Shown here: positions 35,058 through 43,531 of the stretch, one piece after another
How positions within the stretch are numbered: the first letter of the stretch is position 1
Layout: each line of letters starts with the position of its first letter
Source of the DNA: Ectopseudomonas composti
Lineage (GTDB): Bacteria > Pseudomonadota > Gammaproteobacteria > Pseudomonadales > Pseudomonadaceae
Reading direction: 5' to 3'
Assembly (NCBI RefSeq): GCF_001567565.1
Contig: NZ_LSSW01000029.1
Coordinates: 124,001 to 188,000, forward strand
Length of the DNA stretch: 64,000 nt
The notes under the pieces: model-generated
What the model was told of the DNA's origin: nothing
Databases searched by the model: none
What the model saw: only the letters and a program-made list of their open reading frames with translations
Program-made: the position numbers and the translations under genes

Positions 35058-35681
35058 TCAATCGAACAGCGCGGCGAAGGCGCGGGCGCGGTCTTCTACC
35101 TCGAGGGCGGAGTCCGCAGCGAACAGGGCGTGGATCACGGCGACCATGCTGGCGCCGCGGGCGATGAGGCCTGGCGCGGTGCCTAAGGTCACACCGCCGA
35201 TGGCGACGATGGGCTGGGCAAAACGCGCGCGCGCTTCATCCAGCAGCTCCACGGTGGCAGCCGGGGCGCCAGGTTTGGTGTTGGAGTTGAAGAAGCGGCC
35301 GAAGGCGATATAGCTGGCGCCTTCGGCGACTGCACGTTCGGCCAGCTCCAGCTGGGCATGGCAGGTGCCGCCGATCACCGTATCGGCACCGAGGCGGGCA
35401 CGGGCGGCGGCTAGCGAGCCGTCGCTTTGCCCCAGGTGCAGGCCAACGCCCAGGCGTGCGGCCAGCTCCAGGTCGTCGTTGATGATCAGCGTGGCGCCGT
35501 GGCGTTGGCACAGCTCGGCCAGGGCCTGGGCTTCATCGAAGCGGCGTGCGGCGTCGGTGGATTTGTCGCGGTATTGCAACAGGCGCGCGCCGCCGCGCAA
35601 GGCCGCTTCGGCGTAGGGCAGCAGCTTGCCGCCGGCCAGCAGCGGGGTGTCGGTGATGGCGTAGAGGCCGCGCAGGCTCAT
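35058..35681 (-). CDS. thiE: Thiamine phosphate synthase
   Basis: 207-residue TIM-barrel that couples the pyrimidine and thiazole phosphates. LLQYRDKSTDAARR binds pyrophosphate, then LIINDDLELA, GVHLGQSDG-like LHLGQSDGSLAAAR, and IVAIGGVTLGTAPGLIARGA near the end. Its ATG overlaps the thiD stop by 4 nt, giving a thiD-thiE-hemL unit. Confidence 0.96.
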   Translation of the reverse strand: MSLRGLYAITDTPLLAGGKLLPYAEAALRGGARLLQYRDKSTDAARRFDEAQALAELCQRHGATLIINDDLELAARLGVGLHLGQSDGSLAAARARLGADTVIGGTCHAQLELAERAVAEGASYIAFGRFFNSNTKPGAPAATVELLDEARARFAQPIVAIGGVTLGTAPGLIARGASMVAVIHALFAADSALEVEDRARAFAALFD

Positions 35682-36475
35682 TGGCCGTAATCCAACGGCA
35701 GGCGGCGCGGCACGTACTGGCCGTGGCCGGGTTGCTCGGCGTCACGCAAGGTGCACCAGGTGTAATCGAGGGCGCTCTTCACTGCACTGACCAGTTTCTG
35801 TCCGAGGGCCAGGCGACCGGCCAGAGTGCTGGCCAGGGTGCAACCGGAGCCATGGTAGCTACCGGGCAGGCGCGCGCAGGTGAAGGTGTGACGGCTGCCG
35901 TCGCGGCAGTACAGGCGGTTGTGCACTTCGGCTTCGTCACCGTGGCCGCCAGTGATCAGCAGGTGCTCGATAAACGGCAGCAGCTTGTCGGCGCATTCGT
36001 CGGCGCTGCCTTGCGGCAACTCGGCGAGGATACGTGCTTCCGGCAGGTTCGGTGTGGCGATGGTGGATGCGGCGAACAGGCGCTCGCGCATGGCATAGCC
36101 GACGTCTTCCTTGCCCAGCGAGCCGCCGCCGCCAGCGCGCAGCACCGGGTCGCAGACCAGTGGGACGCCGGGTAGCTGGCTCATCACCTCAAGCACGGTG
36201 TCGACCATCTCCACCGAGCCAAGCATGCCCAGCTTGACGGCTGCGACGGGCATATCGGCGATCACGGCGCGGGCCTGGGCCAGTACCCAGTCACGGTCGA
36301 GTACGCGGAAATCGCTGACGTTGACGGTATCCTGCACGGTCAGGGCGGTCACCGTCGGGGCGGCGTGGCAGCCTTGGGCCAGCAGGGCTTCGATGTCGGC
36401 CTGCAAACCGGCACCACCGCTCGGGTCGTGGCCGGACATGCAGAGCACTACGGGGCGGAAGTTTGGCGTTTTCAT
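35678..36475 (-). CDS. thiD: Hydroxymethylpyrimidine/phosphomethylpyrimidine kinase
   Basis: 265 residues, ribokinase fold. It phosphorylates HMP and HMP-P for thiamine synthesis. Signatures: SGHDPSGGAGLQADIEALL at the N-terminus and YHGSGCTLASTLAG with the catalytic loop near the C-terminus. The frame is open 94 codons upstream, but the start MKTPNFRPVVLCMSG matches the family and the upstream part is not protein-like. No TPP riboswitch is visible in front. Confidence 0.95.
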   Translation of the reverse strand: MKTPNFRPVVLCMSGHDPSGGAGLQADIEALLAQGCHAAPTVTALTVQDTVNVSDFRVLDRDWVLAQARAVIADMPVAAVKLGMLGSVEMVDTVLEVMSQLPGVPLVCDPVLRAGGGGSLGKEDVGYAMRERLFAASTIATPNLPEARILAELPQGSADECADKLLPFIEHLLITGGHGDEAEVHNRLYCRDGSRHTFTCARLPGSYHGSGCTLASTLAGRLALGQKLVSAVKSALDYTWCTLRDAEQPGHGQYVPRRLPLDYGQ

Positions 36476-36863
36476 GGTGCGCGAGCTTATCACTAACCGC
36501 CTGTCGGTCGCTGCATGCCATGGCGCTGGGCAGCCGTTGTGATTGTCGCAGGCATCGAAGCTGGCCAGTCTGGGAATGGCATCATTCCGGGCCACCACCT
36601 CGGGTTGCATCGAACGAGCGCTGTGCTCCATGCCGGAGCGCGCGCCTCGGTGCCTTCGAGCTGAAGCCGTAGCGGGGTGTCTGCCTAGCCGTACCTGGCT
36701 GCGACTATGGTCTACACACTGCTGAAACTGCCGCCTGAATCTGGAAAAGCGTCCCAACAGTCCCTAGAGTAGAGCGATTCGAATATAAGTCTGCCGTGCG
36801 TGACGGCGCCATCCGATGGGCTAATGGGGGCCTGGGCGTCGTTCGACAGGGTTTTGGAGTCGT
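36476..36863. other. Divergent intergenic region between thiD and ladS
   Basis: 388 bp without a gene I can support. No tRNA or riboswitch fold was recognised. A TATAAG at 36784-36789 could be the -10 of a ladS promoter; the facing -35 is poor. The remainder is moderately GC-rich and featureless. Confidence 0.4.
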
Positions 36864-39272
36864 ATGTACCGGCTGCTCCTGCTCATCCTGAGCCTCGTTC
36901 TTCCCTCGCTTGTGGGCGCCGTTACCTTCGACGAACAGACGCGTGCGCTGCCGCTGGGACAGAGCATGTACGTGTTCGAGGACGTGCGTGGCGACGCCAG
37001 CATCGACGATATCGCCTCGCCGGCCGTGCAAGGCAGCTTCCGTCTGCATGACAAGCCGGTGCTCAATGCCGGCTATTCGCGCTCGGTATTCTGGCTGCGC
37101 CTGGACCTGCATTACCTGCCTCACAAGGCGCGGGGCGCGCGCAACTGGTTGCTGGAACTGGCCTATCCGCCGCTCGATCACCTGGAACTGTATCTGCCGG
37201 ATGAGACGGGCGGCTTCGCCCTGGCTCAACGCACTGGCGATGCGTTGCCGTTCGACAGCCGGCAGATCCGCCAGAACAACTACCTCTTCGAGGTGAGCCT
37301 CGAGCCTAACCAGGAAAAACGCATCTACCTGCGCCTGGAAAGTCAGGGCTCGATCCAGGCGCCGCTGACCCTCTGGGCACCCAATGCCTTTCTGGAAGAG
37401 CAGCCGGGGCGCATCTACGTGCTCGGTATCATCTACGGCGTGTTGCTGGTGATGCTGTTCTATAACCTGTTCATCTTTCTCAGCGTCCGCGACACCAGTT
37501 ACCTCTATTACATTCTCTATATCGCCTCGTTCGGCCTCTATCAGATCTCGGTCAACGGTGCCGGCATCGAGTATTTCTGGCCCGACAACCCCTGGTGGGC
37601 CAACGCTGCGACTCCTTTCCTGATTGGTTCGGCGGCGCTGTTCGGCTGTCAGTTCGCGCGCAGCTTCCTGCACACCTCGGAGCACAGTCCCTGGGTCGAC
37701 CGCCTGTTGCTGCTGCTGATGGCCTGTGGCGCCGGGGTCATGATCCTGGCGCTGTGCCTCAGTTACGCGACGGCGCTGCGCCTGGCGACCTACCTGGCCC
37801 TGCTGTTCACCGTGGTGATCTTCGCCGCCGGCATCCTCGCCTGGCTGCGCGGCATGCGTGTGGCGCGCTACTTCATCTTCGCCTGGAGCGCCTTTCTCAT
37901 CGGTGGCATCGTCAACACCCTGATGGTGCTGGGCTATCTGCCCAACGTCTTTTTCACCATGTATGCCAGCCAGATCGGTTCGGCGCTGGAAGTGGGCCTG
38001 CTGTCGCTGGCACTGGCCGATCGCATCAACGCGATGAAGGAAGAGCGCACGCGCATCCTGCAGGAAGCCGGCCGCAAGCTCGAAGCGTTGAACCAGGAAC
38101 TGGCCGACAGCAACCGGTTCAAGGACGAGTTCCTTGCCACCGTCACCCACGAGTTGCGCACGCCGATGAATGGCGTGATCGGCTCGCTGGAGCTGATGCA
38201 GACGGTGAAGATGGACATCGAGCTGGAGCAGTACCAGAAGACCGCGGCGGCGTCCGCACGCGACATGATGCGTATGGTCAACGACATCCTCGCCCTGACC
38301 GAACTGCAGGCCGGCAAGCTCTACCCGCGGCGTGAGGCGTTCAGCCTGCGCGGACTGTTCGACGGCCTGCGCGCCCAGTACGCGCCGCGTGCGGAAGAGA
38401 AGGGGCTGACCTTCACCCTGGAACTGGATGACCACCTGCCCGATACCCTGGATGGCGACGCGGCCAAACTGGCTCAGGCCCTGGGTTACCTGCTGGACAA
38501 CGCCATCAAGTTCACCAGCGACGGTGGCGTGGTTCTGCAGGTCGGCCGTGCCGGTAGCGTGGGCAGCAGTCTGCCGCTGAGCGTGGTGGTCAGCGACAGC
38601 GGGATCGGTTTCACCCATGAAGGCGACCTGTATCAGCGCTTTCATCAGCTCGACGGCTCCATGACCCGCAAGTATGGCGGCCTTGGCATCGGCCTGGCGA
38701 TCTGTCGCCAGTTGGTCGACCTGCTCGGCGGCAGCCTCAGTCACGAGTCGCAGCCTGGCGTCGGCAGCCGCTTTCGCCTCAACGTGCCGCTGACCCTGCC
38801 GGAGCAGCAGGCGGCGCCGGCTGCGCGTCCGCCGCGCGCACCGACTGGCACGGTGCAGCGCCAGGCGCAGCAGTGCACGGTGCTGATTGTCGAGGACAAC
38901 GCGATCAACCAGCTGGTAACCCGCGGCATGTTGCTCAAGCTCGGCTACCGGGTGCGCACCGCCGACAACGGTGCCGAGGCGCTGGAGCTGCTGCGCGGCG
39001 AAACCGTCGACGCCGTGCTGCTGGACTGCCAGATGCCGGTGATGGACGGCTTCGCCACCTGCCGGGCGATCCGTGCGCTGCCAGGTTGCGTCGAGTTACC
39101 GGTGCTGGCGATCACGGCGCATAGCCACAGCGGCGACCGTGAGCGCTGCCTGGCCGCAGGCATGAGCGATTACCTGGCCAAACCGGTGAAGTTCGAGGAG
39201 CTGCGCATCCTCCTGCATGAATGGGTGCTGTGCCATGCCGCTACGGTTTCCGGCGGTTCCGCGCCGGCCTGA
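36864..39272 (+). CDS. ladS: Hybrid sensor kinase LadS
   Basis: 802 residues, close to the 795 of P. aeruginosa LadS. Order: signal peptide (1-19), periplasmic 7TMR-DISMED2 domain (about 25-180, jelly-roll that may bind carbohydrate or calcium), seven membrane helices (about 185-390), HisKA with His-429 in THELRTPM, HATPase with Asn-546 and GGLGIGLAI, and a receiver domain with Asp-721 in LLDCQMP. LadS feeds the Gac pathway through GacS, raising RsmY/RsmZ and biofilm functions; the assignment rests on the domain order plus the thiD-side location known for PA3974. Confidence 0.9.
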   Translation: MYRLLLLILSLVLPSLVGAVTFDEQTRALPLGQSMYVFEDVRGDASIDDIASPAVQGSFRLHDKPVLNAGYSRSVFWLRLDLHYLPHKARGARNWLLELAYPPLDHLELYLPDETGGFALAQRTGDALPFDSRQIRQNNYLFEVSLEPNQEKRIYLRLESQGSIQAPLTLWAPNAFLEEQPGRIYVLGIIYGVLLVMLFYNLFIFLSVRDTSYLYYILYIASFGLYQISVNGAGIEYFWPDNPWWANAATPFLIGSAALFGCQFARSFLHTSEHSPWVDRLLLLLMACGAGVMILALCLSYATALRLATYLALLFTVVIFAAGILAWLRGMRVARYFIFAWSAFLIGGIVNTLMVLGYLPNVFFTMYASQIGSALEVGLLSLALADRINAMKEERTRILQEAGRKLEALNQELADSNRFKDEFLATVTHELRTPMNGVIGSLELMQTVKMDIELEQYQKTAAASARDMMRMVNDILALTELQAGKLYPRREAFSLRGLFDGLRAQYAPRAEEKGLTFTLELDDHLPDTLDGDAAKLAQALGYLLDNAIKFTSDGGVVLQVGRAGSVGSSLPLSVVVSDSGIGFTHEGDLYQRFHQLDGSMTRKYGGLGIGLAICRQLVDLLGGSLSHESQPGVGSRFRLNVPLTLPEQQAAPAARPPRAPTGTVQRQAQQCTVLIVEDNAINQLVTRGMLLKLGYRVRTADNGAEALELLRGETVDAVLLDCQMPVMDGFATCRAIRALPGCVELPVLAITAHSHSGDRERCLAAGMSDYLAKPVKFEELRILLHEWVLCHAATVSGGSAPA

Positions 39273-39343
39273 GCGGCGGCCTGCTCCAGCTCGTCTGCTT
39301 CCCGATTCAGCGGCAGGTTTGGCCGGATAGCCTCTTTAGCCAT
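39170..39343 (-). CDS. Possible 57-codon small ORF mirrored to the TetR start
   Basis: Reading leftward from the mirror-image ATG in the inverted repeat gives 57 codons, starting MAKEAIRPNLPLNREADELE. The first ~24 codons lie between genes, the rest run antisense to the end of ladS. It shares the exact SD (AGGA) and ATG-GCT context of the TetR gene because the repeat arms include them. The later residues (Arg/Ser-rich) look like an antisense shadow, so this may be a remnant or chance. Confidence 0.2.
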   Translation of the reverse strand: MAKEAIRPNLPLNREADELEQAAAQAGAEPPETVAAWHSTHSCRRMRSSSNFTGLAR

Positions 39344-39396
39344 GGTCTGAATCCTGATTCACTGCATACATGTGAATCAGGATTCAGACCATGGCT
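39338..39396. promoter_or_regulatory. Inverted repeat with two TetR-type operator boxes over the TetR start
   Basis: Perfect 25-bp arms separated by the 9-nt TGCATACAT. Each arm itself contains a palindrome: TGAATCCTGATTCA at 39348-39361 and TGAATCAGGATTCA at 39373-39386, centred 25 bp apart. These look like paired operators for the TetR repressor encoded immediately downstream. The right arm includes the AGGA ribosome site and the ATG, so in RNA the repeat would also hide the start. Confidence 0.8.
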
Positions 39397-40032
39397 TATC
39401 GCATCACTGAAGCTCGACTCGACCGCGATCATGCGCAGCGCCAGCGCATCCTCGATTGTGCCTTGCTGCGGGTGGCCGCGGGTGGTTTCGCCGCCCTGAC
39501 CATGCAGGCACTGGCCGATGATGTCGGTATCGCCACCGGCAGTCTGTACCGGCACTTTCGCAGCAAGGGCGAACTGGCCGCCGAAGTCTTCGCCGCTGCC
39601 AGCCAGCGAGAGGTCAACGCCCTGGCTGCCGCCTTTCGTGGTCCGGGGCGTGCCAGCGAGCGCCTGCGCATCGGTCTGGAACAGTTCGCCGCCCGCGCCT
39701 GGCACAGCCGCCGCCTGGCCTTCGCGCTGATCGCCGAGCCGGTCGATCCGGAGGTCGACGAGCAGCGCCTGCTCTATCGCGAAGCCTACGCCGAGCTGTT
39801 CATCGATTTGCTGGAGGAGGGCGCCGCTGCCGGCGAGTTTCGCCTCGAGCAGATCGGTCTTACGGCGGCCTGCCTGGTCGGTGCGATTGCCGAGGCGCTG
39901 GTCGGCCCCCTGTCGCCACCTGCCCGCGCCGCTCGCGAAGCGGGTAGGCCCACCCTGGAGCTGGCGCAGGTCAGCGCCAGCCTTGCCACCTTCTGCCTGC
40001 GCGCCGTCGGCGCCGAGGAGCTCACGCGATGA
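39391..40032 (+). CDS. TetR/AcrR family transcriptional regulator
   Basis: 213 residues. N-terminal helix-turn-helix domain: ILDCALLRVAAGGFAALTMQALADDVGIATGSLYRHFRSKGELAAEVF; C-terminal helical ligand domain, unassigned. It overlaps the next gene by 4 nt (ATGA), so it is co-translated with an AidB-like acyl-CoA dehydrogenase and probably controls it and itself. The inducer may be an acyl-CoA or fatty acid (inference from the partner). The start is set by AGGA 8 nt upstream, which lies inside the operator repeat. Confidence 0.9.
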   Translation: MAYRITEARLDRDHAQRQRILDCALLRVAAGGFAALTMQALADDVGIATGSLYRHFRSKGELAAEVFAAASQREVNALAAAFRGPGRASERLRIGLEQFAARAWHSRRLAFALIAEPVDPEVDEQRLLYREAYAELFIDLLEEGAAAGEFRLEQIGLTAACLVGAIAEALVGPLSPPARAAREAGRPTLELAQVSASLATFCLRAVGAEELTR

Positions 40033-41678
40033 ACCACAGCCTGAATGCCGAAACCCACGAGGTGTTCAACCAGGTGCCGAGCCTGGACGGTGCCAACCTG
40101 TATCGCCTCGACCTGCCCTTGCAGGAGTGGACTCGTCGTTACGACGGCGGCTGGGCCTACGAGCGCCTGAGCGCCTATGGCGCGCTGACCGGCGGCGCCC
40201 TGATGCAGGCCGGCTTTCTCGCCAACGAGAACAAGCCGGTGTTCAAGAGCCATGATCGTTACGGCAATCGCATTGACCTGGTGGAGTTTCACCCGGCCTA
40301 TCACGAGCTGATGCGCACGGCGGTCGAGCATGGCTTGCCGTCGCTGCCCTGGACCGATCCGCGCGCCGGTGCGCATGTCGCCCGCGCCGGCCTGACCTAC
40401 CTGCACAGCCAGGCCGAGGCGGCCAGCGGCTGCCCGCTGACCATGACCTTCGCTGCGGTGCCAGCCATTCGCTTGCAGCCCAACGTGGCCGAGCAATGGC
40501 TGCCGAAGATCCTCTCCACCGAGTACGACCCGCGCAACCTGCCGATGGAGCAGAAGGCCGGCGTCACCATCGGCATGGCCATGACCGAGAAGCAGGGCGG
40601 CACCGACGTGCGCGCCAACACCACCCGCGCCTATCCCATCGGCTTGGGCGGGCCGGGGCAGGGCTACGAACTGGTCGGCCACAAGTGGTTCTGCTCGGCG
40701 CCGATGTGCGACGCCTTCCTCACCCTGGCCCACACCGACAGGGGCCTGTCGTGCTTCCTGTTGCCGCGTCACCGCCCGGACGGCACGCGCAACCAGTTCT
40801 ACATCCAGCGTCTGAAGAACAAACTGGGCAACTGGGCCAATGCCTCCAGCGAGGTGGAATACCGTGGCGCCTTCGCCTGGATGCTCGGCGAGGAAGGGCG
40901 TGGCGTGCCGACCATCATCGAGATGGTGGCCATGACCCGCTTCGACTGCATGGTCGGCTCCAGCAGCCTGATGCGCCAGGCACTGACCCAGGCCGCGCAC
41001 CACTGCGCGCATCGCCTGGTGGGCGGCAAGCTGCTCGCCGACCAGCCGCTGATGCAGAACGTGCTGGCCGACCTGGCGCTGGAGAGCGAGGCCGCGCTGG
41101 CGCTGTGCATGCGCATGGGCCGTGCGCTCGACCACGCGCATGACGCGCAGGAAGACAAGTTCGCTCGCCTGGTCACCGCCGTGGGCAAGTACTGGATCTG
41201 CAAGCGCGCCCCGGAAATGATCTATGAGGCCAGCGAGTGCATGGGCGGCGCCGGTTACGTCGAAGAAACCATCCTGCCGCGTCTGTATCGCGAAGCGCCG
41301 GTCAACTCGATCTGGGAAGGTTCGGGCAACGTGCAGTGTCTGGACGTGCTGCGCGCGCTGTCCAAGGAGCCGGGCGTGCTCGACGCGCTGTTCGCCGAAC
41401 TGGGTGATGGCCACGGCGATGCTCGCCTGAAGGCGCATATCCAGCGCTTGCAGGCCGATTTTGCCGACACCGCCGACATCCAGTACCGCGCTCGCCAACT
41501 CACCGAAGACATGGCCGTGGCGCTGCAGGCCAAGCTGCTGCTGGAGGCGGGCAACAGCGTGGTGAGCGATGCCTTTATCGCCAGCCGCCTGGAAGGGCGT
41601 GGCCGGGTCTACGGCACCTTGCCGCGTGGTGTCGACGTCGAGGCGCTGTTGGCGCGCAGTGCGCCCCACCTGGCCTGA
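40029..41678 (+). CDS. AidB-like acyl-CoA dehydrogenase
   Basis: 549 residues, close to E. coli AidB (541) in length and text: THEVFNQVPSLDGANLY at the start, GMAMTEKQGGTDVRANTTRA in the FAD-binding middle domain, KNKLGNWANASSEVEY, and YREAPVNSIWEGSGNVQCLDVLRAL in the C-terminal domain. AidB is a flavoprotein of the alkylation response with weak isovaleryl-CoA dehydrogenase activity; pseudomonad relatives may act on branched acyl-CoA. It is coupled to the TetR gene. The name aidB is not applied because no Ada-linked context is seen. Confidence 0.85.
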   Translation: MNHSLNAETHEVFNQVPSLDGANLYRLDLPLQEWTRRYDGGWAYERLSAYGALTGGALMQAGFLANENKPVFKSHDRYGNRIDLVEFHPAYHELMRTAVEHGLPSLPWTDPRAGAHVARAGLTYLHSQAEAASGCPLTMTFAAVPAIRLQPNVAEQWLPKILSTEYDPRNLPMEQKAGVTIGMAMTEKQGGTDVRANTTRAYPIGLGGPGQGYELVGHKWFCSAPMCDAFLTLAHTDRGLSCFLLPRHRPDGTRNQFYIQRLKNKLGNWANASSEVEYRGAFAWMLGEEGRGVPTIIEMVAMTRFDCMVGSSSLMRQALTQAAHHCAHRLVGGKLLADQPLMQNVLADLALESEAALALCMRMGRALDHAHDAQEDKFARLVTAVGKYWICKRAPEMIYEASECMGGAGYVEETILPRLYREAPVNSIWEGSGNVQCLDVLRALSKEPGVLDALFAELGDGHGDARLKAHIQRLQADFADTADIQYRARQLTEDMAVALQAKLLLEAGNSVVSDAFIASRLEGRGRVYGTLPRGVDVEALLARSAPHLA

Positions 41679-41744
41679 GCGAGTGCCGAGGGCGGATTGC
41701 CTGGCGCGCTGTTTTTTAGCCGGGCAGGCGAGTAATCTTGCGGC

Positions 41745-41920
41745 CGATGGTTCTGCGTGCACGCCTGTGACGCGGATGAAAAGGGAACAGGGTGCGGCGA
41801 ATCTCGCCAATGCCCTGGCTGCCCCCGCAACTGTAAGCGGCGAACGATGCCCTCATGCCACTGACTTCGGTCGGGAAGGCGGGCGAAGTGCCAAGCCGTG
41901 AGCCAGGAGACCTGCCATCG
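41745..41920 (+). promoter_or_regulatory. Cobalamin (AdoCbl) riboswitch
   Basis: The closing helix is CGATGG (41745-41750) with CCATCG (41915-41920). Between them lie the class hallmarks: GGATGAAAAGGGAAC, GCCCCCGCAACTGTAAGCGG, a CCACTG/GGAAGGC arm, and the B12 box AGCCAGGAGACCTGCC (41901-41916). It lies 65 nt before an energy-coupling-type permease gene on the same strand. No strong terminator follows, so it may control translation: AAGGA precedes the ATG at 6 nt. Confidence 0.93.
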
Positions 41921-41985
41921 ACAACGGGCGTTTTGCCTACCCTTCATCCGAATCGTCGCGCGGTGGGCGCGGCAAAGGAACTCGC

Positions 41986-42666
41986 ATGCATATCGAACCG
42001 GGCGTCGTCGAAGGCGCCAAGATCCTGCTCAGCTACGCAACGGCCGTCACCGCTTTTGGCCTGACCGCCAAACTCGCCCTGGACAGCGTCCGCAACAACG
42101 GCGGCGTCGCCGCCCTGGCGCTGCGCAGCCTGCTGACCACCGCTCTGGTGTTCTGCTTCTTCGAGGTGTTTCCGCATCATGCGGTGGGCGTTTCCGAGGT
42201 GCACCTGATCCTCGGCTCCACGCTGCTGCTGCTGTTCGGCGCCGGTGCCACGGCCATCGGCCTGGCTGCGGGGCTGTTGCTGCAGGGCTTGCTGTTCGCC
42301 CAGTTCGACCTGCCGCAGTACGGCATGAACGTCACCACGCTGTTGATCCCGCTGTGGGGCATCAGCCTGCTGGCCAAGCGCATCGTCGCGCCGGGCACCG
42401 CCTACGTCGATCTTTCCTACAAGCAGGCGCTGGCGCTGTCGACTGCCTATCAGGGCGGCATCGTTGCCTGGGTCGCGTTCTGGGCCTTCTACGGTCACGG
42501 TTTCTCCAGCGAGAACCTGGCGGCAGTGGGCAGCTTTGGTCTGGCCTACATGAGCGTGATCCTGATCGAACCGCTGGTCGACCTGGGCGTGCTGGCCGCT
42601 GCCAAGGCCATGTCGCGTTTCAGCCTGGGGCCGCTGTTCAACGTGCGCCTGCACCAGGCGGCCTGA
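41986..42666 (+). CDS. CbiM-like energy-coupling permease under cobalamin control
   Basis: 226 residues, about six membrane helices. The N-terminus MHIEPGVVEGAK keeps the His-2 metal ligand position of CbiM, and residues 60-100 follow the CbiM pattern (VSEVHLILGSTLLLLFGAG, with a central His). CbiM is the cobalt-specific S-component of an ECF transporter. Uptake of cobalt or a related corrinoid precursor is inferred from family and riboswitch. No CbiN, CbiQ or CbiO gene is adjacent; the next gene is on the other strand 9 bp away. Confidence 0.8.
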   Translation: MHIEPGVVEGAKILLSYATAVTAFGLTAKLALDSVRNNGGVAALALRSLLTTALVFCFFEVFPHHAVGVSEVHLILGSTLLLLFGAGATAIGLAAGLLLQGLLFAQFDLPQYGMNVTTLLIPLWGISLLAKRIVAPGTAYVDLSYKQALALSTAYQGGIVAWVAFWAFYGHGFSSENLAAVGSFGLAYMSVILIEPLVDLGVLAAAKAMSRFSLGPLFNVRLHQAA

Positions 42667-42675
42667 CCCCGCCGC

Positions 42676-43404
42676 TCAGCGGCGGCGCTGCCAGATCATC
42701 TTGCCGGTATTGCTCTCGGTGACCAGGTACTGGTCGCTGAAGCGGTAGTAGGCGGCGGGTTGATAGTCGGCGGCGCCTGCCAGGCGCACCATCAGCATGC
42801 CGTCCTGGCTGCGCCAGTGGCCGCTGTACTGCACTTCGCCCGGGCTGTCGTAGCTCCAGTCGCTGCCGCCGCCAGCAGAGCGGCTCCACTGGGTGACGCT
42901 GCCGTCGGCGTTCAGCTGCAGGGTCATCAGGGTGTTGAACGAGGCGAAGTTGGCACCGCCGCTGTTGATGATCTTCTCGTGCACCCAGGTGCCGACCAGC
43001 GCCGGGTCCTGCGCGCCGGCAGCGGGCGGCGTCGCCGCCGTTGCTGCGGCTTCGCGTTTGAACAGCGCCTGGCGTTCCAGCACCTCGCCGTTGCGAGGGT
43101 TGCGCGCGGCAATACTGGTATTGAGCATGGCATTGGCGTAGGTGGCGTTCATGTTGGCCAGCAGCAGGCCGGACTGCGGATCGCTGATCTCTGCGCGCAA
43201 CACCTGGCCGTCGTAACGCCCCCTGAGGTTCAGGCGCAGGGTGCGATTCTCCACGTACTGCCCTTCGACCTGTTCGCCCTTCTGGCGCAGGATCAGCTCG
43301 GTAGGCTGGCCATCGAGGGTGGCCCGGTAATGCCCATCGAGGTCTCCGGACCAGGCGCTGACGCATGAGGCGCTGGCCAACAGCAGAACGATTGCACGAC
43401 GCAT
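42676..43404 (-). CDS. Secreted protein of unknown function
   Basis: 242 residues with a signal peptide ending near VSAWSG. The rest is beta-rich with two similar halves: LDGHYRATLDGQPTELILRQ with GQYVENRTLRLN, and later LVGTWVHEKIINSG with TLMTLQLNADGSVTQWSRS and GHWRSQDGMLMVRL. These look like repeated small barrel or lipocalin-like modules, but I do not recognise a family. Cys-14 sits in the signal peptide and is not in a proper lipobox. Divergent from amn. Confidence 0.7.
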   Translation of the reverse strand: MRRAIVLLLASASCVSAWSGDLDGHYRATLDGQPTELILRQKGEQVEGQYVENRTLRLNLRGRYDGQVLRAEISDPQSGLLLANMNATYANAMLNTSIAARNPRNGEVLERQALFKREAAATAATPPAAGAQDPALVGTWVHEKIINSGGANFASFNTLMTLQLNADGSVTQWSRSAGGGSDWSYDSPGEVQYSGHWRSQDGMLMVRLAGAADYQPAAYYRFSDQYLVTESNTGKMIWQRRR

Positions 43405-43531
43405 GAAGATGACCTCTGACAGTTTGATCCAAGACTAGTCGCTGCTAGTGAGGGGCGAGGGTTGTCGCGCTATGTTTTCCTCTCCGTATGCAGGCAAGAT
43501 AGACACGTACGTTCAGTCAGGAATATGCACA

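Noticed and set aside
36476..36863. TPP riboswitch or tRNA in the thiD-ladS gap
   Set aside because: No CUGAGA or thi-box type core and no cloverleaf; thiD runs away from this gap without a visible leader element.
36705..38744. 679-codon open frame antisense to ladS
   Set aside because: Composition (Gln/Arg/Ala/Val, low-complexity) is that of a shadow; ladS has all kinase motifs in the right order.
39786..41810. 674-codon open frame antisense to the TetR and acyl-CoA dehydrogenase genes
   Set aside because: It spans two real coupled genes and ends in the riboswitch region; no family motif, shadow of third-position GC.
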